Below are positions 1-5,774 of a DNA stretch of 5,774 nt, in pieces. Source of the DNA: Pseudomonadota bacterium (GTDB taxonomy: Bacteria > Pseudomonadota > Alphaproteobacteria > Rhizobiales > Xanthobacteraceae); assembly GCA_023430245.1 (NCBI GenBank), contig JAEZBA010000670.1, positions 1 through 5,774 of the forward strand, in the 5' to 3' direction. Every line of letters starts with the position of its first letter. Positions within the stretch are counted from its first letter, which is position 1. The notes below the pieces were generated by a model. It had not been told where the DNA came from. It saw only the letters and a list, made by a program, of their open reading frames with translations, and made no database searches. The position numbers and the translations under genes are program-made.

Positions 1-1140
1 CTGCTGCCGGTGCTGAAGAACGTCCGCGATGCGCCGAACGGTCCGGTCCTCGTTCATGTGGTGACGCAGAAGGGCAAGGGCTACGCACCGGCCGAAGCCG
101 CGGCCGACAAATATCATGGCGTGGTCAAGTTCGACGTCGTGACCGGCAAGCAGGACAAAGCGAAGAGCAACGCGCCGTCCTACACCAAGGTGTTCGGAGA
201 GACTCTCGTCAAGGAGGCCGCGAAGGACGAGCGCATCGTCGGCATCACCGCGGCGATGCCGGCCGGCACCGGCCTCGACATCCTTCAGAAAGCGTTTCCG
301 AAGCGCTTTTTCGATGTCGGCATCGCCGAGCAGCATGCCGTCACCTTCGCCGCCGGACTTGCCGCCGACGGCATGAAGCCGTTCTGTGCGATCTATTCAA
401 CCTTCCTGCAGCGCGCCTACGACCAGATCGTGCACGATGTTGCGATCCAAAAGCTGCCTGTGCGCTTTGCGCTCGATCGTGCAGGGCTGGTCGGCGCCGA
501 TGGTCCGACGCATGCCGGGTCGTTCGATCTCGCCTATCTCTGCTGCTTGCCGGGCTTCGTCATCATGGCGGCCGCCAATGAGGCGGAGCTTGTGCATATG
601 GTCGCGACCGCGGCTGCACATGACGAGGGGCCGAGCGCGTTGCGCTATCCGCGCGGCGACGGCGAGGGTGTCGACATGCCCGAAGCGGGCGTGCCGCTCG
701 AGATCGGACGTGGACGCATCGTCAGCGAAGGCACCACGATTGCACTTCTCTCGCTCGGCACCCGTCTCGCGGAATGCCGCAAGGCCGCGGCCGAACTGGC
801 GCGCGCCGGACTCTCCGTCACGATTGCTGACGCACGCTTCGCCAAGCCGCTCGATACCGATCTGATCCTGCGTCTGGCGCGCGAACACGAGGTGCTGATC
901 ACCATCGAAGAGGGGGCGGCTGGCGGGTTCGGCGCGCATGTGTTGCAGCTTCTAGCCCGGCATGGTGCGCTCGATCGCGGGCTGAAGATTCGCACCATGG
1001 TGCTGCCGGATCTGTTCATCGATCAGGACAGTCCGGCGGCGATGTACGCGACGGCAGGTCTCGACAGCCGCGGGATTGTCGCAACCGCGATCGAAGCGCT
1101 GGGGCTGGATGGTGCGGCGCTGTCGCGTATGCGTGCGTGA
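1..1140 (+). CDS. dxs: 1-deoxy-D-xylulose-5-phosphate synthase, C-terminal 379 residues (5' end outside window)
   Basis: This cytosolic thiamine-diphosphate enzyme condenses pyruvate with glyceraldehyde 3-phosphate to DXP, the first step of the MEP isoprenoid pathway. The frame is open from base 1 to a TGA at 1138-1140. The GTG at 10 lies inside conserved family sequence (VLKNVRDAPNGPVLVHV), so it is not the start. Roughly 240-260 N-terminal residues, including most of the ThDP diphosphate-binding domain, are missing by comparison with the ~620-640 aa family length. The visible part shows the KGKGYAPAE segment, then the transketolase-type pyrimidine-binding domain with DVGIAEQHAVTFAAGLA. Its Glu (codon 328-330, fragment residue 110) matches the catalytic Glu of Dxs. 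The family block DRAGLVGADGPTHAG starts at 475, and YPRGDGEG and a normal C-terminal domain follow. It is 12 bases upstream of bchO on the same strand. Location in a photosynthesis cluster suggests a paralogue dedicated to pigment supply; whether a second dxs exists elsewhere cannot be seen. Confidence 0.97.
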   Translation: MLPVLKNVRDAPNGPVLVHVVTQKGKGYAPAEAAADKYHGVVKFDVVTGKQDKAKSNAPSYTKVFGETLVKEAAKDERIVGITAAMPAGTGLDILQKAFPKRFFDVGIAEQHAVTFAAGLAADGMKPFCAIYSTFLQRAYDQIVHDVAIQKLPVRFALDRAGLVGADGPTHAGSFDLAYLCCLPGFVIMAAANEAELVHMVATAAAHDEGPSALRYPRGDGEGVDMPEAGVPLEIGRGRIVSEGTTIALLSLGTRLAECRKAAAELARAGLSVTIADARFAKPLDTDLILRLAREHEVLITIEEGAAGGFGAHVLQLLARHGALDRGLKIRTMVLPDLFIDQDSPAAMYATAGLDSRGIVATAIEALGLDGAALSRMRA

Positions 1141-1152
1141 GAATCGTGACGG

Positions 1153-2049
1153 ATGCGGCCGAGCTTGAATTGGGAGCGTTACGGGCATGACTGGCCGAAC
1201 CGTGAGGCGAGCCGCTTCGTCCGCGCCAGCGGAATGCAGTGGCACGTCCAGGTCATGGGCGAGGGGCCAACGCTATTGCTGCTTCACGGCACCGGCGCGA
1301 GCACGCATTCCTGGGCTGGACTCATGCCGTTGCTCGCCTCCAGCTTTACCGTCGTCGCTCCCGATCTGCCCGGGCAGGGGTTCACCCAGGCGCCGCCGCG
1401 CGAATTCCTGTCGCTTCCCGGAATGGCCCGCGCGATCGCGGGGGTGCTGCGTGAACTCGACATCGCGCCCGACGTCGCAGTCGGGCATTCGGCGGGGGCG
1501 GCGGTGGCGATCCAGATGACTTTGTCGCGCCAGATCACGCCGCGTGCGATCGTCAGTCTCAACGGCGCGCTGTTGCCGCTCGGCGGCATGGCGGGACAGA
1601 TTTTTGCGCCGCTTGCGAAGCTGCTTACCGTGATGCCCTTCGTCTCCGAATTGTTCTCGCGGCGCGCGCGCGATCCGCAGGCGATCGAGCGCATGATCGA
1701 GCAGACCGGATCGACACTCAATGCGCGCGGCATCGAACTGTATCGCCGCCTCGCCAGCAATCCGGCGCATGTGGCCGCTGCGCTGGGCATGATGGCGAAC
1801 TGGGACCTGCGCTCGTTCGCGACCACGCTACCGCGGCTGAAGGTGCCGCTGACGCTGGTCGTGGGTTCGCAGGATCGCACCATCCCGCCGTCGCAGGCCG
1901 AACGCGTGCGTGAATTGTTGCCGCAGGCGAAGATCATAACGCTGCCGGGGCTCGGCCATCTCGCGCACGAGGAGCGGCCGGCAGAATGCGCGGACATTGT
2001 CCGTGCAGCGGCGCGCGAGGCCGGTGTCGTGCCGGCGGGGGTGGGATAG
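1153..2049 (+). CDS. bchO: BchO, alpha/beta-fold hydrolase of the bacteriochlorophyll cluster (Mg-chelatase-associated)
   Basis: This 298-residue alpha/beta hydrolase is of the BchO type, found in purple-bacterial photosynthesis clusters, usually next to the magnesium chelatase genes bchI and bchD. Its biochemical role is not established. The N-terminus carries the BchO-like pattern NWERYGHDWPNREASRFV. The oxyanion-hole HGTGAS is at 45-50, a nucleophile elbow GHSAG at 111-115 (Ser113), a candidate acid Asp in GSQDRTIP (Asp241), and a catalytic His in LPGLGHLAHEE (His269). The triad is therefore complete and an active hydrolase or esterase fold is expected. A helical cap lies between about 140 and 225. 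The ATG at 1153 is the first possible start, because an in-frame TGA sits at 1147-1149. It lacks a strong Shine-Dalgarno, so coupling to dxs translation is likely. crtI begins 2 bases after its stop. The assignment to BchO rather than a generic hydrolase rests on the N-terminal pattern and on pigment-gene neighbours. Confidence 0.92.
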   Translation: MRPSLNWERYGHDWPNREASRFVRASGMQWHVQVMGEGPTLLLLHGTGASTHSWAGLMPLLASSFTVVAPDLPGQGFTQAPPREFLSLPGMARAIAGVLRELDIAPDVAVGHSAGAAVAIQMTLSRQITPRAIVSLNGALLPLGGMAGQIFAPLAKLLTVMPFVSELFSRRARDPQAIERMIEQTGSTLNARGIELYRRLASNPAHVAAALGMMANWDLRSFATTLPRLKVPLTLVVGSQDRTIPPSQAERVRELLPQAKIITLPGLGHLAHEERPAECADIVRAAAREAGVVPAGVG

Positions 2050-2051
2050 CC

Positions 2052-3590
2052 ATGCTCGATATCACCGGCTATCACGGGACGATTGAGACGCGGCATGACG
2101 GCCGGCCGCATGCGATCGTCATCGGTTCGGGCTTCGGTGGACTGGCCGCCGCAATCCGGCTCGGCGCGCGCGGCTATCGCGTCACCGTGCTGGAGAAGCT
2201 GGACGCGCCCGGCGGGCGGGCCTGCGTTTACCGGCAGGACGGCTTCACCTTCGACGCCGGGCCGACCATCGTCACCGCACCGTTTCTGTTCGAGGAATTA
2301 TGGGCGATGTGCGGCCGCAGGTTTGCGGACGATATCGATCTGCGGCCGGTCTCGCCGTTTTACCGAATCCGCTTTCACGATGGCGAGACGTTCGATTATT
2401 CCGGCGACTCCGAGGCGATGGAGCGCGAGATCATGCGGCTCGCGCCGGGCGATCTCGACGGCTATCGCGCCTTCATGAAGCTGAGCGAAGCCACCTATCG
2501 CACCGGGTTCGAGCGGCTCGGCCACGTCCCGTTCGGATCGATTGGCGACATGGTTCGCATCCTGCCCGATCTGCTGCGGCTGCAATGTTTTCGCTCGGTC
2601 CATGGCGAGGTGGCGCGTCATGTCCGCAGCGAGAAGCTGCGCCAGATTCTCAGCTTCCATCCGCTGCTGATCGGCGGGAATCCGTTCAGCGCCACGTCGA
2701 TCTATTGCCTGATCGCATTCCTGGAACGCGAATACGGCGTGCATTTCGTTATGGGCGGAACCGGCACGCTGGTGGCCGGGATGGTGCGGCTGATCAAGGG
2801 GCAGGGCGGCACTTTGCTCTGCAACGCAGCCGTCCGCCAGATCGTGGTCGACAATGGTACCGCAATCGGCGTCGAACTTGCCGATGGCACCTTCCTGCCG
2901 TCGGACATCGTGATCTCCAACGCCGATTCCGCGACCACCTATCGCGACCTGATCGACCCGCGATACCGCAAGCGCTGGACTGATCGCAAGATCGAACGGG
3001 CGCGCTATTCGATGAGCCTGTTCGTCTGGTATTTCGGGACCCGCAGCACCTATCCGGACGTGCAGCATCACACCATCATGCTGGGTCCGCGCTACCGCGA
3101 ATTGCTGTCCGACATTTTCGACCGCAAGACGCTCGCCGACGACTTCAGCCTCTATCTGCATCGCCCGACCGCGACCGATCCGTCGCTCGCGCCGGACGGC
3201 TGCGACGCGTTCTACGTCCTGTCGCCGGTGCCGCATCTCGATGCCGGTATCGACTGGAGCGAAGCCTCGGAGACCTATCGCGCGCGCATCGCCCGCTATC
3301 TCGGCGAAACGATCCTGCCGGGTCTGCAGAGCGAAATTGTCACCTCGCGCCTGCTGACCCCGCAGGATTTTCAGGATCGGCTGTCGTCGTTCCGCGGTGC
3401 GGCCTTCGGGCTCGAGCCAGTGCTGACGCAGAGCGCCTGGTTCCGCCCGCACAACAAGAGCGAAGACATCGATCATCTCTTTCTCGTCGGCGCCGGCACG
3501 CATCCCGGAGCGGGGCTGCCCGGCGGCCTGTCATCCGCCCGCCTACTCGACACGGTGGTGCCCGATGCCATGGTTTTTGCCGAACGCTAG
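2052..3590 (+). CDS. crtI: CrtI-type phytoene desaturase
   Basis: This 512-residue FAD-dependent, membrane-associated desaturase converts 15-cis-phytoene to neurosporene (three steps) or lycopene (four steps). The number of steps cannot be read from sequence alone. The Rossmann dinucleotide-binding motif is at 21-56 (VIGSGFGGLAAA, then the LEK acidic strand end and DAPGGRA). FTFDAGPTIVTAP follows at 65-77. The C-terminal CrtI signature is at 477-496 (LFLVGAGTHPGAGLPGGLSS), with a Gly where many family members have Val in GVxSS. Length is normal for the family (about 490-520). The ATG at 2052 was chosen because family homology begins just after it and a weak GGGA Shine-Dalgarno lies 5 bases upstream. 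An earlier in-frame ATG at 1986 would add 22 residues of low-complexity sequence that is the shadow of the bchO 3' end. It starts 2 bases after bchO and its last 26 bases overlap crtB, implying translational coupling. Confidence 0.97.
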   Translation: MLDITGYHGTIETRHDGRPHAIVIGSGFGGLAAAIRLGARGYRVTVLEKLDAPGGRACVYRQDGFTFDAGPTIVTAPFLFEELWAMCGRRFADDIDLRPVSPFYRIRFHDGETFDYSGDSEAMEREIMRLAPGDLDGYRAFMKLSEATYRTGFERLGHVPFGSIGDMVRILPDLLRLQCFRSVHGEVARHVRSEKLRQILSFHPLLIGGNPFSATSIYCLIAFLEREYGVHFVMGGTGTLVAGMVRLIKGQGGTLLCNAAVRQIVVDNGTAIGVELADGTFLPSDIVISNADSATTYRDLIDPRYRKRWTDRKIERARYSMSLFVWYFGTRSTYPDVQHHTIMLGPRYRELLSDIFDRKTLADDFSLYLHRPTATDPSLAPDGCDAFYVLSPVPHLDAGIDWSEASETYRARIARYLGETILPGLQSEIVTSRLLTPQDFQDRLSSFRGAAFGLEPVLTQSAWFRPHNKSEDIDHLFLVGAGTHPGAGLPGGLSSARLLDTVVPDAMVFAER

Positions 3591-4626
3591 ACCGATAACG
3601 CCGTCCGACATTGACGATTGCCGCGAGCGGCTACGCGGCGGATCGCGATCGTTCCATGCGGCGTCGCTGCTCCTGCCAGAGAGGTTCCGCACGCCCGCCG
3701 CAGAACTCTATGCCTTCTGCCGCGAGGCCGATGACCTCATCGACAGCGCCGGTTGCCGGGAAGCCGGCTATGCGGTCGCCTTGCTGCGGGAGCGGCTGGA
3801 TCGCATCTATCGGGGAGCTCCCCAGAACCGCGTGGCCGATCGCGCCTTCGCCGCTGTTGTCGAGCGGCATGCCATTCCCCGCGCGCTGCCGGAGGCATTG
3901 CTCGAAGGCTTCGCATGGGACGCCGAGGCTCGGCGCTACCAGAGCATCGAAGAAGTAGAGCAATATGCCGCGCGTGTTGCGGGCTGCGTCGGCATGATGA
4001 TGACTCTGATCATGGGTCGCAGCGATCATGCGACGCTCGCGCGCGCGGCCGATCTCGGCATCGCCATGCAACTGACCAATATCTGCCGTGACGTGGGCGA
4101 GGATGCACGTGCGGGTCGCGTCTATCTGCCGCTGGCGTGGCTGCGCGACGCCGGCATCGACCCGGACCGGCTGATCGAGCGACCGGCCTTTTCGTTAGGA
4201 CTAGGCGAAGTGGTCCGCGCCGTGTTGGCGCATGCGGACCGCCTTTATCGGCGGGCGGCGCCTGCCATTACCGCGTTGCCGGCATCGTGCCGGCCCGCGA
4301 TACATACCGCGCGCATTCTTTATGCCGAGATCGGGCGCGAAATCGAGCGACAGGGTTTCGACAGCGTCTCGCAACGTGCTGTGGTGCAGCCACGGCGCAA
4401 GCTCGAGGTGCTGTTCATGGCCTTGCCTGCGCTCGCGTTGAGTTCGCGCAACGGCGCCGGCCCCGCGTTGCCGGCCACCCAGTTTCTGCTTGATGCGATG
4501 CCGGCCGGCATCAGCCGCGAGGCTGCTCCGCCGTGGTACCGGGTGCGCGATCGCGCGGTCTGGGTGATCGACCTGTTCGAGCGTCTGGAGCGAGAGCGGC
4601 GGTCTCAGATGCAAAGGGCGGGGTAG
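3565..4626 (+). CDS. crtB: 15-cis-phytoene synthase CrtB
   Basis: This 353-residue head-to-head prenyltransferase condenses two geranylgeranyl diphosphates to phytoene, the committed step of carotenoid synthesis. GSRSFHAASLLLP (26-38) is the typical opening of the family. Both Mg-diphosphate-binding aspartate motifs are intact: CREADDLID (Asp56 to Asp60) and NICRDVGEDARAGRVYLP (Asp176 to Asp180). The phytoene/squalene synthase signatures YAARVAGCVGMMM (134-146) and GIAMQLTNICRDVGED (165-180) are also present. The C-terminal stretch from about 295, with FLLDAMPAGIS and the WYRVRDRAVWVIDLFERLERER helix region, resembles photosynthetic alphaproteobacterial CrtB. The ATG at 3565 is the likely start, inside the crtI 3' end and preceded by a weak GGTGG; no other ATG or GTG occurs in frame before the GSRSF block. 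The gene overlaps crtI by 26 bases. One short stretch (4192-4206) uses the rare codons TTA and CTA, unlike the surrounding GC-rich codon use. Confidence 0.97.
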   Translation: MPWFLPNARPITPSDIDDCRERLRGGSRSFHAASLLLPERFRTPAAELYAFCREADDLIDSAGCREAGYAVALLRERLDRIYRGAPQNRVADRAFAAVVERHAIPRALPEALLEGFAWDAEARRYQSIEEVEQYAARVAGCVGMMMTLIMGRSDHATLARAADLGIAMQLTNICRDVGEDARAGRVYLPLAWLRDAGIDPDRLIERPAFSLGLGEVVRAVLAHADRLYRRAAPAITALPASCRPAIHTARILYAEIGREIERQGFDSVSQRAVVQPRRKLEVLFMALPALALSSRNGAGPALPATQFLLDAMPAGISREAAPPWYRVRDRAVWVIDLFERLERERRSQMQRAG

Positions 4627-4645
4627 AAGATAGCGGGATGGTGCG

Positions 4646-4652
4646 TAGGAGA
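4646..4652 (+). promoter_or_regulatory. Shine-Dalgarno-like sequence TAGGAGA without a standard start codon behind it
   Basis: TAGGAGA is the best ribosome-binding-site match seen in the window, better than those in front of bchO, crtI or crtB. The codon at ideal distance in the small downstream frame is CTC (4658-4660), which is not a start. ATT at 4667-4669 lies 15 bases from the end of AGGAG, longer than usual. The site may therefore be the relic or the working signal of the small ORF that follows. Confidence 0.4.
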
Positions 4653-4786
4653 ACTACCTCGGTTTCATTGAGGCGGGTTTCGTCCTGCTGGTTCTGATCG
4701 GTGTTGGCGTGGTCGAGTTTGCCGGCCGCCATTTCGACAAGAAGTACAAGGACGCGTCGACGAAAAAGTCGAAGGCCGATTCCTAG
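4649..4786 (+). CDS. Unrecognised small single-pass membrane protein frame, no canonical start (possible pseudogene or non-AUG start)
   Basis: This is a 45-codon open stretch between an in-frame TAG (4646-4648) and a TAG at 4784-4786. Its translation begins ENYLGFIEAG, then has a hydrophobic run FVLLVLIGVGVVEFAG (residues 11-26), then a charged, Lys-rich tail with RHFDKKYKD and ending SKADS. That is the architecture of a short single-pass membrane protein with a basic, probably cytoplasmic C-terminus. There is no ATG, GTG or TTG at a sensible place: the only in-frame GTG is inside the hydrophobic run. Options are an ATT start at 4667 (39 residues), loss of the start by mutation, or a one-base frameshift, since inserting one base before 4647 would join it to the ATG at 4638 and give 49 residues. 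It follows crtB by 22 bases and shares its stop palindrome with convergent crtC. I do not recognise a family. Any role near the photosynthetic membrane is inference. Confidence 0.4.
   Translation, partial: ENYLGFIEAGFVLLVLIGVGVVEFAGRHFDKKYKDASTKKSKADS
4783..4786. other. CTAG palindrome giving overlapping stop codons on both strands
   Basis: On the minus strand bases 4785-4783 read TAG and end crtC. On the plus strand bases 4784-4786 read TAG and end the small membrane ORF. The two frames therefore converge with a 4-base tail-to-tail overlap. No hairpin plus T-run that would make a bidirectional terminator was seen around it. Confidence 0.6.
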
Positions 4787-5774
4787 CCTCGGCCCTTCCA
4801 CCCGGTTCGCCTGGGCATCCGGAACGGCAGCATCGCCTGCACCCAGCGCGATGCGAAGCGGTCGAGCGAGAGGCTTTCATGCATGCCGGTCGCGCGCTCG
4901 CCAAGCAGTCGTGCCGTCACCACGGATCGCGCATAAAAGGGCGTGTCCTCCAGCGTGCGCGCGGTGGTGTCGTCGGCTGAGTCCGAGCGCAGCTCGCGGG
5001 ATACGCGCCACGCCGTGGACGGCAAGGCGATGGAAGCTGGCGGATCGAATCTATCCACACCGTCCTGCGTGTGCCGCAAGGACAGCGAGACCGGCGGCCC
5101 TTTCCGGGGCACCGTGTCATAAAGAATCGCATTGCCCTCGCGTAGTGGAAAGCGCGCCCAGCTCCACCGCGCGAAATCGTCTTCTAGCGGCGCCGCGCCG
5201 CGATTGTGATCGAAATAGCCATGCCCGGTCCACGACAAGTCCGGGTCGGACATCGCGACTTCGATACGCGCCGACGGCATCACCGGCCGCCAGACATGCC
5301 GGCCGGCGGGATCGATGCAATAGTCCTGCTGTCCCAGGATGTCCGGCCGCAGCCGGATCGTGCCGCGCAGGCGGTAGGGGAGCGGCACGCATGTTTCATC
5401 GATACTGAGCGAAAGCGCGTCGCCGTCATCGGTCACGCTGCTGCGTCCTACGCACAGGTGGCGGTCGGAGCGCCAGAGCGCGTGCCGGTCCCGCTCCGTC
5501 ATCGCCCAGCGTTTGCCGCGCGGACCGTAGAGAACGGCATTGATCGCACAATAGTCCGAAGGGTCGACGTCGCCGCGCCGTCGCGCGCGCGCATAATAGG
5601 GCGAGAACACGCTGCCGATGAATGCGATCACCGTCAGTCCGTAACGGCCATCGTCGCTCAGGCCGTCGACATACCACCATGCATAGCCATTGTTCGGGAC
5701 CGGCTGGCTGAAGCAAGATCCTGCATCAAGGCCTGCGCTGCCAGCCGTCCCGAGATCGCTGCCATCGGCACTCC
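4783..5774 (-). CDS. crtC: Acyclic carotenoid 1,2-hydratase (hydroxyneurosporene synthase) CrtC, N-terminus outside window
   Basis: The enzyme adds water across the terminal C1-C2 double bond of neurosporene, lycopene or their derivatives, giving 1-hydroxycarotenoids on the way to spheroidene or spirilloxanthin. At least 329 residues are visible. The frame reads without a stop to the window edge and has no ATG, GTG or TTG in its first 47 codons. The family block GYAWWYVDGLSDDGRYGL (from about 5688 downward) runs straight into VIAFIGSVFSPYYA, so the GTG at 5631 is internal and not the start. The motif HVWRPVMP (His codon 5296-5298) is followed 27 and 29 residues later by Tyr and Asp of GHGYFDHN. 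From memory, this spacing matches the His, Trp, Tyr and Asp reported as essential in Rubrivivax CrtC. A Trp-rich WSWARFPLREGNAILYD segment follows, and the C-terminus is FRMPRRTGWKGRG. It is convergent with crtB and therefore in a different transcription unit. Confidence 0.95.
   Translation of the reverse strand, partial: SADGSDLGTAGSAGLDAGSCFSQPVPNNGYAWWYVDGLSDDGRYGLTVIAFIGSVFSPYYARARRRGDVDPSDYCAINAVLYGPRGKRWAMTERDRHALWRSDRHLCVGRSSVTDDGDALSLSIDETCVPLPYRLRGTIRLRPDILGQQDYCIDPAGRHVWRPVMPSARIEVAMSDPDLSWTGHGYFDHNRGAAPLEDDFARWSWARFPLREGNAILYDTVPRKGPPVSLSLRHTQDGVDRFDPPASIALPSTAWRVSRELRSDSADDTTARTLEDTPFYARSVVTARLLGERATGMHESLSLDRFASRWVQAMLPFRMPRRTGWKGRG

Noticed and set aside
1284..2111. Minus-strand open frame (about 275 codons) opposite bchO
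   Set aside because: The composition is Arg/Ser/Pro-rich with no domain pattern, while the plus strand carries a full alpha/beta hydrolase.
2298..3503. Long minus-strand open frame (about 400 codons) opposite crtI
   Set aside because: It is Arg/Ala/Glu-rich with no recognisable family, and lies wholly antisense to an intact, well-conserved crtI; such frames are common in GC-rich DNA.
4497..4512. Perfect 16-base palindrome GATGCCGGCCGGCATC
   Set aside because: It encodes conserved-looking CrtB residues (M-P-A-G-I) and is built from GCCGGC, which is frequent here; there is no T-run and no paired operator context.
4638..4697. ATG-started 19-codon frame after crtB
   Set aside because: Its translation (MVRRRTTSVSLRRVSSCWF) has no protein-like pattern and the good Shine-Dalgarno lies inside it, not before it.
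4627..4782. Possible terminator or PpsR/CrtJ operator (TGT-N12-ACA) between crtB and crtC
   Set aside because: No stable hairpin followed by a T-run and no TGT-N12-ACA pair was found by eye in this interval.
4701..5408. Plus-strand open frame of 235 codons opposite crtC
   Set aside because: It is a low-complexity Arg/Ala/Ser translation antisense to crtC, which has intact family motifs.
5580..5591. Alternating CG tract (TCGCGCGCGCGC region)
   Set aside because: It encodes the Arg/Ala-rich ARARRR segment of CrtC and is explained by GC-rich codon choice.

Overview
The window is high-GC, densely coding DNA from the photosynthesis gene cluster of a purple (or aerobic anoxygenic phototrophic) bacterium, most likely an alphaproteobacterium. 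The evidence is the gene set: a 1-deoxy-D-xylulose-5-phosphate synthase, the bacteriochlorophyll-cluster hydrolase BchO, and the carotenoid enzymes CrtI, CrtB and CrtC. The CrtI-CrtB-CrtC combination is the acyclic spheroidene/spirilloxanthin type of pathway. Genus cannot be fixed from the sequence alone; a Hyphomicrobiales-type cluster (Bradyrhizobium/Rhodopseudomonas/Rhodoplanes-like) is a reasonable guess, not a result.

Layout. Bases 1-1140 hold the C-terminal part of dxs (plus strand, 5' end cut by the window). bchO follows after 12 bases (1153-2049), crtI after 2 bases (2052-3590), and crtB overlaps the end of crtI by 26 bases (3565-4626). This tight spacing implies one plus-strand operon, dxs-bchO-crtI-crtB. 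Bases 4627-4782 contain no conventional gene but hold an open frame with a convincing membrane-protein-like translation, a strong Shine-Dalgarno sequence and no standard start codon (4649-4786). On the minus strand crtC enters from the right edge and ends at 4783. It converges tail to tail with the small frame, and both frames stop in the same CTAG palindrome (4783-4786). The start of crtC is outside the window: the reading frame is open to base 5774 and the conserved family sequence continues upstream of the first in-frame GTG.

How the genes work together. Dxs makes DXP, the entry metabolite of the MEP route to IPP/DMAPP. These feed geranylgeranyl diphosphate, which is used both for carotenoids and for the phytyl/geranylgeranyl tail of bacteriochlorophyll. 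CrtB joins two GGPP into phytoene, CrtI desaturates phytoene to neurosporene or lycopene, and CrtC hydrates the acyclic psi end group to a 1-hydroxycarotenoid. BchO is a bacteriochlorophyll-cluster alpha/beta hydrolase of unsettled biochemical role. Most of the window is recognisable phototrophy machinery. The least explained item is the start-less small membrane ORF between crtB and crtC. No tRNA, rRNA, CRISPR, insertion sequence or clear terminator was seen.
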